Origin: Dicyema japonicum
Taxonomy: Eukaryota; Dicyemida; Rhombozoa; Dicyemidae
Assembly: GCA_011109175.1 (NCBI GenBank)
Contig: RDEW01000045.1
Coordinates: forward strand, 401,553 to 465,552
Reading direction: 5' to 3'
Length of the DNA: 64,000 nucleotides
In this document: in pieces, positions 22,905 through 35,929 of the stretch
How positions within the stretch are numbered: the stretch's first letter is position 1
Layout of the letters: each line of letters starts with the position of its first letter
Translations under genes and position numbers: made by a program
The notes under the pieces: model-generated
The model's database searches: none
What the model saw: only the letters and a program-made list of their open reading frames with translations
What the model was told of the DNA's origin: nothing

Positions 22905-25900
22905 CGCCAATTAATACAAATATTGATAGGTCTGCAAAGTGTTGGGAATAAAATAAGTCAATTCAGCCTCTCCAAGGAAATTGATTGTGTCCTAAATACT
23001 TTCGAAAATTCCAAAAATGATAATTTCGGTATTATTAGCTAATTTCATCTTTCTAGAATCGAATACTGAAATTACAAAATCACACGTGTCTCCTTATGCT
23101 GCGACATATTGCATCTTTAATGGGACAATTCAAACAATCCAAAACACAGTCGTTGCCTCGCTTATGAGTTATTCCAAAAAGTAGTCGTATAATCTAAAGA
23201 GAACTGTTTATATAATACTAATGGGGGACTACTTCTCTGATGGGGGTGAATTTGCACTCCAAGATGATCTCTTTAGCATTAGTAAATTCCACAGCATCTT
23301 GAATTCCGTTGAAATGCGACTAGATGGGATTGATGAAACGTCTCCCTGAATGTTGTAATCTCAACTCCAAATCCAGAATGGACTCAGTCAAGGATAGATT
23401 ACAAATCCTCACGAATATTGGTTTTATAGTCATCTTATGCGTAGGTTGAAGTCCTTTCAAATCAAGTCTCTTCCTCGAATGAACATCCAACCTATAAAAG
23501 ATTTGTGGAAGACACGACTGAGATACTTTGTCTCCTAAATGCCAAAAATCAACATTATTTTTCTACAAAAAGCGAAAATATGGGAAATTTGTCCGTTGAG
23601 TCGCCAACATTGTTATTATAGTCCTTAATATCCCTTAGATATGCCCTCCCATGTGGGAACTCTCAAAATTTATTATTTTCTGTCCCTGGATTTACAATGA
23701 TGATAAACTGTGGTTTTGACAAGCAGATACCGTCCTGGAACCTTCTAAAACACTTTTCTGCTCTCGACAGTCTCATTATCTCGTCTTTTGAAAAAAAGAA
23801 TTGCCGAGCTGCCGTTTCACTGGTCAAAACCTTGCAAAAACTCGGAAAACCCAGGCTGGCCCATGTATTTATGGATTACATAGAAGAAAATATGGATTCT
23901 ATTAGAAACTCGCAAGCTGTCAATGTTAATGAGGAGAAATATAAATTTACTGAAACTTTGCAAGAAATGAGAGTCCCTGTTGAATATATTCACAATCTGG
24001 AGGGCCCATCAGTTCTTTACAAACGAGTGGGAATCGGTACGCTTAGTCTCTTCGGTCTGGGGAAGGCTAAGTCATCCGATAGGAATGTAATACGACCTCT
24101 GACTAGGTCTACAGTCAAACCAATCTCAGTAAATCCCCCAAATACAGTTCCTTTAAAGGACAGCAGTCAGCGGTCCATTTTAATTCGTTGGATGCCTTAT
24201 AATCCAGAATCAAAAGTAGTTTCCATTTTGGTGAGTCCAAATATGACTGAAAATGAAATTATTTCTCACCTCAGATCAATCAGCAACAAAAACGTCATTT
24301 ATTGCTCTCCAATAGTTCAGCAAACCTCTGAAGTCCTTTCTCCTTCCACAAATAATCAAGCAAAGCCTACACCAACTAAATTCAGTAATAGACTGAAACG
24401 ATCAGTCACTTTTACGGAACCTCCCGGTTTCAAATTATTGACGAAAAAGTCTTCTACAATTGTCAAGGGGGGTGCAAGGGAGACAAAAGTAGTATTACAA
24501 AGGGGACAATCTGCTGAGGCCAAAAACCTTAGTAAAACACTTCGGACAAGTGAAAATGAGATTAAGACAACGAGAGACAATCTCAGGAAAGAAAATAAGG
24601 AATCTACAATGAAAATGTTTCAGAATGGCAGTGGTTATCATAAAACTGAGACTTCCGCAAAAAAACCAGCGAATAACATTTCTAAACCTCCAATGAGAAG
24701 ATCTCAAACTCCACATAAAGGATACGCACCTCCAAATAAAAAATGTAAAAACTCAGAATCCATTGATATCCCACCAGTAAACAAGTGTGTTACTCAGAAT
24801 ACTATCGTACAGAATTCGAGAAAGTCCAATAATTCCGAGAATGGTACAAATGGCTCAATTAGCCCCAATAAATCAGCTCACATGGTTAACATAGAATCAG
24901 GAATAAAGACTATATTTAACCAAAGTGTAGAAATTCGCACATTTGGTTTTGATGCAGATAATGAGCACGTGATACTTACAGAACCTGAATTGGAGTATAA
25001 AGAAGAGGCCTTTGGAGAAATTCAAAATTATAATTCTGATGAGGTCCTGAAAGATAGTACGGAAGTTGATAAAGAAAATGTACTCAATCAAATAATTACA
25101 TGCGGGGGTTTACATTCTACGGAACCGAACCTGAAATTCAAGAATCCCCCGTTGTGCTAGATTTCAAGCAGGACGATTTAGAACTTTTGTTCGTTCCAGA
25201 GAATACTGAAACCAAAGTTCAAAACAAGTGGGAAGAGGTAACTTCCGATAATGAGACATCCATCGAACAATTTAATCCAATAGATGAAGAAATTGAAGCA
25301 TTTCCACAAATTAAAGATAATCAGAAAAACCTTGGGGAGATGAAAGAAAAGGACTGCTGCACTTATCAAATGGAAAATGTAAAAGTCCTGGAAGAGACAG
25401 TGCAAGAAGTCAAAATAGACGAATCACCGCTGGGGGGAGTCGACTTCCAAGAAAAGTTTCTTTCTGATGACAGTTTGTGTGATATACCTGAAAATCAACC
25501 AAGTTTAAAAAATGAAGAAATAAATGAGATTATTGAGGACTTTGATGACTCTGCAAATATACTTGACATTTCTACTATAGAAACCACAAACAAACAAAAC
25601 TCACAGCTTGAAGACCCAAATTTTCAATGTTTTAACAAAAATGACAATTTTGAAAAGGTCATTAATGACTCAAATGTGAAAGCTTCTCGCAAGGAAATCT
25701 CAGACATGGAAACTTCTAATGTAGAAGCCTCTTACTTGGAAAGATATATTAAAGAGGACTCAAATTCAAATGGAGACGACCTAAACACAGAAAATAATCT
25801 GGAAAATATTATGTTGGAGGATCCAATCATGGAAAGATTAATAACAGAGACCTTGAGTATAAAAAGATCGGAAGATTCTGATGTAGAAGTATACAAGTCG

Positions 25901-26641
25901 AAAATTTCTAATTCTTTTGATCCAAGTAAAGAAGATTCTTGCACAGAGGACTCAAATATGGAAACCTCTGATATGATAAACTCCAATTTGGATGACCAAA
26001 GAATAGAAAGTTTGCACGTGGAAAAGCCAAAAGTTGAAAATTCAAATATGAATGAAGAAATGCCTGTAGATTCAATAAAATGCCAAATCACTTCAGGAAT
26101 GATCAATCTTGAATCTTTATTAGAAGTGGTTGAAAATGATGATATTGTTGAATTAAAGCAACCAATGGGAATTCTGTTGAAGAAACCGAAATTAGACGCT
26201 AAAGCAGATATCACTAATATAAAACCAAGTTCAATAATTAGCCAGACAGTCAAAAAAACTACAAAAACTGACGATTTGTGTTACTACCTCACAGTCGTGC
26301 AAATCCCTGTGGATAAGAGTAATGACGGTCGGAATTTGGTTTCAAGAAGATTTTTTAATGTTGTAAGGGCGAATTATTATATATTCTCTTCTGCCGATGG
26401 AGACGACGTGAAGATCCTGGATAGTCTGTTGGCTGCTCGGAGATCTTGGGGAGAGGAGGTCAAAAACATGGAGGTAACTATCGTTCCAACCTACGATACT
26501 AAAGTCCTCTATGATTGGATGCTTACTAACCAAGATGCTCTAAATTCTCTCAAAGTGAAGGTTGACCCTGCTTGCAAGAGATGCAAGATTATAATAAACG
26601 AGAACCAAGAAGCATGTTATGCTGGAAAGATTGTTATTTAG
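22905..26641 (+). CDS. MAP1: MAP1/futsch-family microtubule-associated protein
   Basis: Binds and stabilises microtubules in the cytoplasm; MAP1 proteins are classically neuronal. Exons read 22905-22929, 22958-23028, 23057-23180, 23202-23420, 23445-23611 and 23639 onward, with introns of 28, 28, 21, 24 and 27 nt. The N-terminal domain follows the MAP1 pattern: GGEFALQDDLFSISKFHSIL, LPCGNSQNLLFSVPGFTMMI, LLKHFSALDSLIISSF and VLYKRVGIGTLSLF. A long, charged, low-complexity middle contains acidic repeats (about 25650-26080). The C-terminal light-chain domain is clear: RRFFNVVRANYYIFSS, ILDSLLAARRSWGEEV, VTIVPTYDTKVLYDWM and a final EACYAGKIVI. Two single-base losses break the frame (near 23336, and in the G5 run 25104-25108; a 35-nt intron 25108-25142 is an alternative at the second). 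The true start codon upstream is not identified. Confidence 0.85.
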
Positions 26642-28483
26642 TGGATTAATATTTATTTAGATTCAGTTTCTTTAATCATTTACTTATTATTTACTAATAT
26701 AGTTTACAAGAATTATGTGGAATCCTTTCCAAACTTGGAAATGTCGCCCCTCCTATCTATTTAGTGTTAAAGATCCCTTCAATTTAGATTTTTGATTTTT
26801 TATGATTGTTCTATTTTGTCATTTCTAATAAATATCAAAGTCTATATTCTTAACAAACACAACTCTCGTGGATTTCCCATTGTCTATTCTTTAGTTATGT
26901 GCTCTTTACCGGGTGACGCAGTGTTAAAAGTCGGAAAAAAGTCTGATAGCCCCTAGTTCGAATTTAGCTGCTGTACATTCCGGCTGAAGTTTCTACGTAT
27001 ACGATGCTTTCGTTTGACGCGTGACTCCGTCATTATTGAAAATCTCACTGGAGAAAAGGACTCACATCAAACAAAAATAAAAAAAAAGTTAATATAATTC
27101 TTTGGTTCTCCCCCATCGATTAGTTATGATAACTTCTTTACTTAAATAATGTGTTTGTCCTGTCTGGGAGGAACTATGGTTAATATGGATATATTGTGTG
27201 CTCGTGATTTTAGTACATTTCTAGTTAATTTTAGCATTACAAAACATATCAGTTAGTGAAGTAAACCCGGCCTCACTAACTTGTAGGAGGCCAGCAGCTA
27301 TTAAATAGGACGCAACAAATTCCGGTCGCTCCTACAGATCGGTCAGTCCCGGCATTTTAGACGAACGTTGTGCTATTTCATGACATTCAAATAGGTGATT
27401 TGTTGTCAACACGTAGAGGTTGCAAAAGGGACAGAAAATATCGTACGTCAATGGAGAGGGGTAGTGGCCACATCGTAGACGAGCCAGGTTTACCCGGACG
27501 TCCCTCGGAAGAGAGGATTCTGATTGGTCTATTAGAGGAGTGGCCGATTTAATATTTTATTATCATCGAGTCTTCAGAAGCTTCTCGTAGAAACAAAATC
27601 GTGTGTCTGTTTCAGATGACTCCGGTCTTTGGGAGTGGAAGAGATGGATGATTTCATTCGAGACAGGTCACTGGTTGTCATAATAATTTTTATTTTGTTT
27701 TGGGGTTTGCATAGAGAGTGGCAGGGATGGTCTAAGCCAGGGGTCGACAAATACTTTTGAAGAAGAGCTACTTTTTGACATTTTTGGAAATTACGAAAAA
27801 TTTAAGAACCACCAGGAACATCAGTTTTCATCTTCTTTCTTTGCACTTTTGTTAACAAATTTTTTACCGAATATTTAACATATATTTGTTAACAAAAAGT
27901 TGATTGTGGAAGGGTATGATCTGGACACCACGAAATCACTACATAGAAGGTACTAATATTTAAAATTGTCCCTTGGATTTCACACAAAGGGTTTTAAGTA
28001 CCATGATTTTCGTGAAGGTGCATAATACAGATTTATATTAACTATCATATATGCGTATTTAGTAACAATATATATGCTGTTTCAGAGTTGATTCAACTTT
28101 AAAGCGTGAAAAATTCAAATTCAGAGACTTTATATATTAGATATTTTCTTACCTCTAAGCATAGGGTTCAAATGTCCCCTGAATCAAGCACATCATATGA
28201 CCAAAGCTTTAATCTCTAATGAAAAAATGTAAATATTAAAAACTTAATAAATTACAAATAACCTGAATATTATATTTGAAATCAGGAAAAAGAAAAATAA
28301 TCAACCAATTTAATAACTACCAATTAAATAATGCTCCCAAAATGCCATCTCTTTTCTGTTTAGTCCGTATTTGTGAAGGATATTCTAAACGTTGATAGGA
28401 AATGTCAAAAAACATAGGTTTTATTGACATACCAGACATCTCAGTATTATTCTTTCCTTCATTCAACTCAAAAAGACCCTAAA
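26642..28483. other. 1.8 kb between MAP1 and SRP68; one hAT-like terminus
   Basis: Both genes end into this interval, so they are convergent. A GC-richer patch at 27260-27540 has an unrecognised open frame (27370-27552). At 27738 the sequence CAGGGGTCGACAAA followed by AAGAGCTACTTTTT resembles the terminal repeat of hAT transposons; no partner end or transposase was found nearby. Confidence 0.35.
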
Positions 28484-30087
28484 CTAATTACCCCAACGAA
28501 CCTTTGCCTGTTCATAAAGAGAGGAACCAGTTGACATTGAAACGATAGAATCTCTCTTCCAAACAGGCAGCCACATGGCAATCTTTTCCAAGCGGTCAAT
28601 CCAAAAACTGGTATCGTCCGCTAAACCACAGCAGTTCTTTACGGAGGCCATAACGGGGGGGATTAAGTCAGAGAGTTGGTCACAAAACTGTGCCACGTTA
28701 CTGTACTTTCGTTTGTTAATTAAACTCCTCACTTTACACACACCACTAAACATAAATAACTGATAAGTGACCCCATAATAATGAAGACTTCACGTTGCAG
28801 TTTGAATTGGTCCCCTTCTCCATGATATGTGAATTCCATGAGTCTATCCAATCTCTAGGAATAAACCAATACCCCCACGTGCGAAATCCGACCATACAGA
28901 TTGCATAGTCTCTCAGGAATGGACAACTTTGAGCGGGATTTACCAGTTCTGTAATGATGGGAGGTTCCGTCGACCTCCAAGGCTTTGACAATTAGGAGAT
29001 CCCGTTGATTCTCGTAGATATGCTTCCAAAAGTAAACGAATATAAAGAGGGACTGCTTTGAAGTCATTTCAGAGACTGAGAGGGAAAATAACTCGTCGAT
29101 TTTCTTGGATGAGTTAACAGAAAACCAGAATTTTCAGCCTTTTCCGTGACTTGTTCAAAAAATCTGTCGAGGATTTTATTATTTGTTGGTATTCCGCGAT
29201 CCCAAAATCTTTAAAGTCCATTTGAAGTCGGTAGAATTCTTTGAATCCAGCGTACTCCATAATATCGGGAGTTAGCTCCACAGAAGTCCCAAACACTTGC
29301 AGAACGGGGTCACAGGTTCCGTTTTTTCCGTTGAATTCCTTCAAAATGTCCAACAAACTCAAACGTTAAGTGAGATTTCTTCCATTCCTTCACAGAGATC
29401 TTCCGAGGTAACCGAATCTCTGTGATATCTGCATATTTCTAGCTTTTGGTCAATCTCCAAAACTATATAAGTGTACTCATTCCTGTAGGAAGGATAATTC
29501 CCTTGTCGGTCACCCAACGTCTCGTAGATTCGTCTATTCTTAAACGAAGTAGTACCTTGCACGATTTAAATAATGAAAAGCCATAGACCACTTTTCGAGA
29601 TGAAAACTACAGGTTCCTCTAACCCACGAGGAGTACGCATCGATCTCGAGCCATGTCGTCGAATCTATGGAGGCACGTGTTTCTCCTGAAATGGAGAGAA
29701 GAAGTTTGGCCATTATCTCGGCCTTTCTTAGCCTCCGTCGGAGTCTGAACAAGCTCCTAGAATCGGACTGGGATCGTACGAGCATGGTCGCTCGACTCAT
29801 GGATCTCTCAATAGTGAAGATCATCAATTCGAGAAATTTGTGGTCCCTCAGACAGGAGGAGTTGAAAGGTTTGAATAAAAATTGGTTTTTTTATGCAATT
29901 TTTGAAGTTCAAGGATTCCTAGTGTTTTTGATTCTCCTAGTACAATGAATACTATATCCCGGATAGTCATTATATTTAATTCCGTGGTTGTTTTGAGCTT
30001 GTTTTACAACATGCAATACTTATTTTTTATTTATATACATTTACTTGGAAGTTTAATTTTTTCTGATAAATTACCACGTAAATCCAT
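28484..30087 (-). CDS. SRP68: Signal recognition particle subunit SRP68, seven exons
   Basis: RNA-binding, SRP72-partnering subunit of the signal recognition particle, which targets secretory proteins to the ER. The start is MDLRGNLSEKIKLP (ATG at 30085-30087). Six GT-AG introns were read: 30019-30044, 29534-29555, 29339-29364, 29104-29125, 28855-28878 and 28746-28771 (22-26 nt). Homology landmarks are VVKQAQNNHGIKYNDY, LFRLRRRLRKAEIMAKLL, SLFIFVYFWKHIYENQ, IPERLCNLYGRIS and KVRSLINKRKYSNVAQFCDQ. The length, about 480 residues, is shorter than human SRP68. Exon 2 has a one-base loss near 29911 and an apparent extra base near 29845; the remaining exons are clean. The last 40 residues diverge from known SRP68 proteins. 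Confidence 0.9.
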
Positions 30088-30169
30088 AATGCTCAGTAGC
30101 GTTTATTTGAATTTAAATAATTTTATTATTTATTAATAATAAAACTATTTTTAACTAACTTAAATGATG
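30088..30169. other. SRP68 upstream spacer
   Basis: This AT-rich stretch lies between the SRP68 start codon and the 5' end of a plus-strand LINE. Any SRP68 promoter must sit here or inside the LINE. Confidence 0.3.
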
Positions 30170-30568
30170 TGTCGCCAAAATGTCATGTGGCTCGCCGACG
30201 ACGTGGTGGCATTTGGAAAAAAAGAATCACACTTTCCCTTATCTTTACGGGTGGACCAATAAGGAAGGCCTGCGCCGCTGCGGAGACGTTGAGGAAAATC
30301 CTGGACCAGCCAGAATAGTCCAACTAAACATAAATGGAATCAAGAACAAGATACTCGAACTTCGGACATTTGTGAAAGAAAATCACATTGATCTGTTGCT
30401 AATTCATTAGCCTATATCTTCAACCTATCCACTTTCTCCAAAGAATTCAACACCGGTATTTCCGGGATTCACAGTAATTCGCTAAGACAAATTGGCAAAC
30501 TTGGTGGGGGTCTTCTCACAGTTATCTGTAACGGCATTCCAATTGAGGACTTAACTAACAGTGCTTAC
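30170..30568 (+). mobile_element. Family A LINE, 5' end with an intact 2A ribosome-skipping motif
   Basis: The open frame from the ATG at 30180 starts MSCGSPTTWWHLEKK, then reaches RRCGDVEENPGP at about 30273-30308, a full match to the 2A consensus (D, V/I, E, x, N, P, G, P). Directly after it comes ARIVQLNINGIKNKILELR, the start of an APE endonuclease. Such 2A motifs make the ribosome release the upstream peptide and carry on, separating a short leader from the endonuclease/RT product; they are known at this place in several non-LTR elements. The frame stops at 30408. Sequence of this family continues to about 30568, where it turns abruptly into family B. Another copy, with the motif broken, is at 1870-2805. 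Confidence 0.75.
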
Positions 30569-33132
30569 AATAATATGCCAACTGAGCAATTCTAAATATT
30601 ATGGACTTGGATTTCCCATCCACTCAAAGTTGACAAGTGCAGTCCACCGTATATGGAGTGTGAATGACAGGATCTGTGTTTTAAAAATCCGTCTAAACGA
30701 CTTACCTCCTTCGAAGAGCTTTCTGACAATTATAAATGTTTATGCGCCACACTGCGGGAGAGTAGCGAAAGATCCGACAGAACTAGAGACTTCTATTCAA
30801 CACTGTTACAGACGTACAACGAATATGAGTCGTCATCACTAATACCCATTGCTGGGGGTTTGAATGCAAAAATTGGGATGAAGATTAACCCGGATGATGT
30901 TTTCTTGAGAGAACATGGACGTGGTATAAGAAACCTACCCGATACAATACTTGGTCATTTATGTATGGCAAACAACCTTTTCCTATGCAATACTGCATTT
31001 ACGCATCCTGCTTGCCACAAAACTACGTGGATGGGTAAGCGAAGGAACTCAGAAGGAAAGCTGGCCCCAATATACAACCAAATAGATTATGTCATTTGTC
31101 GGGCTAAAGACAAACACCTTCTAGTAAACGCACGTTCATATGAAGGCTCGACGACTGTCAGCGACCACAAGATGTTTAATGCAACCTTCACCCTGAAAAA
31201 AGGGAGAATAGTAAAATGCACCTGAAGGCTATTCATCCAGATGTTCCTGAGCTTGCGAAAAGTTAAAAGAAATAAACACGAGAAAATTAAATGCCACTGA
31301 CACTAATACGATTAAAGCCCTTCAGGCGAAAGGCAACGTGTCAGAAGAAAAATAAAGGTCTGAACAAGAAGCTTTTCCTAGAATAAATAGCTTCCTGTAT
31401 AAAAGAGTAAACAAAGTGAAAGACAACGCACAGGTGTACGTCGCTGCCCGTTTGCTGCGGCGAACATTCGACTAACCATAAAACGAGAACGGTAAGCTGA
31501 TACTAAGCACCGAAGAACAAACTGAAGCCATCGCGGCTAACTTTGAGATGCTTTTCAACATCAAAACCATAGAAATCCACCCACTTGATGGAAGCCAAGA
31601 CCCCTGGAGATACCAATCACGGCCGAGGAAATCAAAACGGCCTGCCGAAAACTCAAGAAAAACAGAAGCTCTGGACCAGATGCGATAAACCCAGAATTAC
31701 TGAAATACGGCCCTGACCTTTTTTGAAAAAATCGCTACACTACTAAATGAAATGTTTTCAACTAACCCAAATCTATCTCTGGGTACCGGACTACTAATCC
31801 CCATACAAAAAACCAACAAAACCAGAGGACCGCTCGAAAATTTGCGACCCATCATACCACTAAATTCATTACGCAAAGTCTTGGCAAACATTGTGCTTAA
31901 ACGAATAAAAGGGTTTGCTTACAAATACCTACCAGATAGTCAAAGTGGTTTTCGAGAAGGGAGATCCACAGCTGATGCGGTCTGGAATCACAGATGGAGG
32001 TGTGAACATATCAAAGATACAGTAACGCCACCAATATTGGGAATTGACCTATCAAGAGCCTATGATGAAGTTAACAGTAACAAATTAATAAGGGTACTGA
32101 GCAGATTTCTTGATGAGTCAAGTCTAAGGATGACCCGAATTCTACTTTCCAACACTGAGCTCCTTGTGAGAGTCGGAAAAACCTATTCAAGAAAATTTGA
32201 AACAAACACGGGTACTCTACAAGGAACTCCTTTCTCCTCTACTATTCACAATTTATTTGGAAGCCGCTATGAGGGAACTTAGATCGTTATACCAAGGAAA
32301 GACGGAAGAGGTGATCTACACGGACGATGTAGACCTAATTTCTGAAGACAAAGAGGTCCTGGAAAATCTATTAGAAAAAGCACCAGATGTACTAGGGAAA
32401 TGGTTTCTTACCGTGAACAGAGAGAAAACAGAACTCACAGATAAGAAGATGAGTAAAGTCCTAGAAGAAAGTGGCGACAAGTAAAAAACTCGGTTCACTT
32501 ATGGGAGATATGAAGATATTTTACGTAGGAAAACTCTAGCCAATGCTGCGTTATATAAACTGAAGAATCTATGGCTCAATCAAAGAGGTTTGACACGAAA
32601 ATGAGAATCCTATTATACGACTCATTCATAAAACCCGTACTTTTATATAACGCTGGAACTTGAGTGACCTCATCAGCAAATATGGAAAAACTAGACTCGT
32701 TCCACAGAGGTCAGCTGAGAAAAATAACAGGAACTACTTGGCCTACGAGAATATCGAGAAATGCCTTATATAAGAGATGCACTAGACAGACCTATCAGTT
32801 TAGAAGTACTTGAATCCCGATGGAAGCTCTACGGACACGTGCTGAGGATGGAATTAACATCCCCACCGAACATATCTATGGAAACATACTATGTTAGTCA
32901 AGAAGACCGCTATCGTGGAAGACCTAGAACAACAATACCAATAGTCTTACAGAAAGACCTGGTCAATATCAAAAGAAATCTAAAAAATGCCGACGACCTG
33001 GACAACATGAGAGCCTTGGCTAGGAATAGGGGAGCATGGTAAAGGATAACATCCAACCTTGTTACTTTTGCTGCCAATGCGAGGCTACAATTAGTATGGC
33101 TCTCGTGAAGTGCTTGAATAATAATAATAATA
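30569..33132 (+). mobile_element. Family B LINE, 5'-truncated copy fused to a family A 5' end
   Basis: It begins at AATAATATG, inside the endonuclease (compare 5035-5045 on the minus strand). Frames follow with SNSKYYGLGFPIHSK, INVYAPHCGR, NAKIGMKINPDD, LFLCNTAFTHPACHKTTW and YNQIDYVICRAK; then a decayed linker, RT with SQSGFREGRSTADAVWNHRW and GIDLSRAYDEVNSNK, a catalytic box IYTDDVDLIS (T where A is usual), and the C-terminal FRG-like RGRPRTTIPIVLQKDL. It ends in a TAA-repeat tail (33118-33132). Many stops: inactive. Confidence 0.7.
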
Positions 33133-35343
33133 GCGTGGCATCATGTGGTTCACCGGATACAACAATTCTAGAGGCGCTCAGAATGCTCTTATAGTATCTC
33201 GAAAAATGACCATTAGCTCTATTCCACCGGAAGTACATGTCGCCCCTGGTCGACGGATTACTGGTATGGCATCTGCTTCTCGGATTCGTGACCTACACAA
33301 GTCAACGGACCGGATCTCTGTCATACAACTAAATGTGAACTGAAGGGCAAAATTATTAAACTTAAAACTCTGATTGTTAAACTCATAGTTGACATCGTGC
33401 TCATCCAAAAATCGAAGCTATCAGCAAAAGATACTACGCCCCTTTTTCATGGATACAACATAATAATGCCGATCGCACTAAAAAACGTAGAAGAGGACTA
33501 CTTACATTAATCAGAAAAGGCTTAAAGTTTGAGGACCATACATCGAAGTGAAAAAACTCTTGGGAAGTGATGAAACCACGGAGATAATCGGAATATCTGT
33601 TGGCACAGCAAAAGGAAGTATATATATTATAAACATGTATATACCTCCTCCTGTCTCATGTCGGAAACATTACACTATGCCGGACTTATCAGCACTGGAG
33701 AGTTGGAATGAAGTTGTGATATGTGGCGATTTGAATACCAAACACCCTCTCTGTTGTCAAATCAGTCAGCAGATACAAGAGGAAATTTGCTTTGTCGAAG
33801 TCTGGCAATCTGACAATCATCAAAAACACAAGAACACCTCAAAGGAACTCTGACAATCTAATCTCCTCAAATATCACACTCTGTTCACCACAGCTTTCAA
33901 CAATAATTAATTGGTCCGTCATCTACGACACCTGAAGTGATCATAACCCTATTCTGCTAAAAATCAAAATATAAATTACCAGTGGAAAGAAGACACCTGC
34001 ATATATATATATACAATCTTGCAAATTGACAACTATTCCGATCGTTACAGATCAACATTTGACTAATATAAAACTGGAAAACTTCACCTCCCTTGATATG
34101 GCGGTTGCTTACGTTAACAAGGTCATTCTGGAAGCAAGATCTATGGCTGTCCCTAAAAGATATGCCGTTTACACGAGTTAGTACGGAAGGAAGGCTCTGG
34201 TCAAGGAAAAAAACCGTCTCAAAAAAGCACGGATCCGTTCCTTCGAAGCAAGGATCCGTCTAAAAGTGCTGAACGAGGAAATAAAAGCCAAAGAATTCAA
34301 AATACAGAGAGCAAAATGGAAGATGGTCCTTATGTCATTAAATCGTAACCGAACAACATTCGAAGTCTGGAAAACTATCCGAAATATCTCGAAGGTGGAT
34401 GAGAGGACACCCGGAAACGACGAATTTAGCCAAAAGGACCTAAACGCATTAATAAAATATTACACAAAAATCTCTCACAAAAACCATATGAGGATTGATT
34501 CAACCAAACCTAAGATAACCGAAAAGATCAATTCAACTTATTTCACTAAAAAAGAGGTAATGGCATCCCTAAGCCAAATAAAAGTAACACATTTACATGG
34601 TACAGACAGAATTCCCACAATTCTTCTGAAAAACCTAGGCAATGAGGGAATCGGTACCCTGACCAAAATCTACAACTGGTCAATTAACTATAACTCAATT
34701 CCAACGATGTAGAAACTTGCAAACATCCGCCCAGTGTTGAAGCCCGGAAAACCGAAAAAAGACCCAGTTTCCTTCAGGCCTATTTCTCTCTTGAGCTCCG
34801 TGTCAAAAATTCTGAAAAAGCTCATCGTCGCAAAAATACTGAAAGGACTCCCGATAAATCGTTCCAGTATGGTTTCAAAAAGGATCGGTCCACAACAAGC
34901 TTCCTCACATCCCTGACTAACTTTATTCGCTCTGGATTTCTGTGCAAACCAAAACACCAGAAAACTGTGTTATGTTCACTGGACATCGACAAAGCTTAGA
35001 CTATCTTAAGAAAAAATTTAACATGGAAAATCTACCAATCAGATATCACTGAAAATCTCAAACGCTGGCTGAGTAACTTCCTCAGCGGTCGGAGAAAAAG
35101 AGTGTGCATTGGAAACATTTGTTCTGTCTCTCGTTTATTTCCAAATGGAGTGCCCCAGGGTTCGCCGCTATCACCATTCCTATTCAACTTATTTACGGCT
35201 GACAGTCCAACGCCGAATGGAGAAGACGACCTGCTTCTGGCTTATGCAGACGATATCGTCTTAGCTTCACGGGATCAGAACATCCAAACAGCGACGGAAA
35301 GAATACAACACCACATGGATTGAATACTCGAGTGGTTGAGAAG
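33133..35343 (+). mobile_element. Family A LINE copy (endonuclease and RT), decayed
   Basis: It starts with TCATGTGGTTCACCG, close to the family A start at 30180, then has an endonuclease beginning RISVIQLNVN and reaching VVICGDLNTKHPL (about 33715-33750). The linker holds a long frame (34266-34712). RT segments are KPKKDPVSFRPISLLSSVSK, FPNGVPQGSPLSPFLFNLF and a catalytic box LLAYADDIVLASRD (about 35235-35275). The element ends abruptly at about 35343 where repeat R1 begins. No 2A motif is visible in this copy. At least six stops or frameshifts interrupt it. Confidence 0.7.
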
Positions 35344-35770
35344 CACCATGGGGAGATGAAGACACAAAGTATAGTGTAGCTAAAGTGCACAAGTCACCAG
35401 TCTAACTATTCGACTAATTAACCACTAACTCGTCATATTCATTAGTTTTTTAAACTGTACTTTATAAATAACACATTTAATGATAAACATTTTAAATTAA
35501 TGTCTAACATATTGTAAAAACCAATTACTTTAACAGTTGTTTGTCTATAATCGATTATACTATAAACCATCTTAGTTTTTCCAGTTTTGAACAATGAATC
35601 GATAATACGCTATGGTCTTGGTTAGAATTCTTTCTGTCACAAAATTGGAAGAACTAGTCTCCATTGATGAGGAACATGGGAATTAATTCTTGTTCTATTA
35701 ATAAGGACTTTTACAGGATTGTTAATAAAACCAACAAAACCGAAATTAGTAACAGAATTAATGAAACTAA

Positions 35771-35929
35771 CTAATCGTTGTTGACATCACTTTCATCCAT
35801 ATCTTCATCACCGAAATTCATTTTAATCTCCTCATCTTCTAATTCTTTGGCTATATTTTCATCATCAAAATCTTCTGTTGTGTCTTCAACATAATCATTT
35901 GAATTCACAGTTCCTATCAATTCTATTAT
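35771..35929 (-). CDS. Acidic C-terminal exon inside R1 (copy 1)
   Basis: The minus strand is open from an AG (CTA on the plus strand, 35930-35932) and encodes about 52 residues ending in a TAG: NDYVEDTTEDFDDENIAKEL then a stretch rich in D and E, ending MDESDVNND. It looks like the last exon of a gene with an acidic tail, but no upstream exon was found. The same exon is at 46145-46303. I do not recognise the protein. Confidence 0.35.
   Translation of the reverse strand: MIELIGTVNSNDYVEDTTEDFDDENIAKELEDEEIKMNFGDEDMDESDVNND

Noticed and set aside
23218-23610. A 131-codon minus-strand frame with two TAG codons
   Set aside because: It looked like a gene with recoded stops, but the plus strand of the same bases encodes MAP1 exons that align well and are joined by 24- and 27-nt introns. 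The minus frame is a shadow.
25732-26253. A 173-codon minus-strand frame
   Set aside because: Antisense to the acidic repeat region of MAP1; serine/isoleucine-rich composition is what such a shadow gives.
26880-26960. A possible tRNA (GTTCGAAT-like box)
   Set aside because: No A box at the right distance and no pairing acceptor stem.
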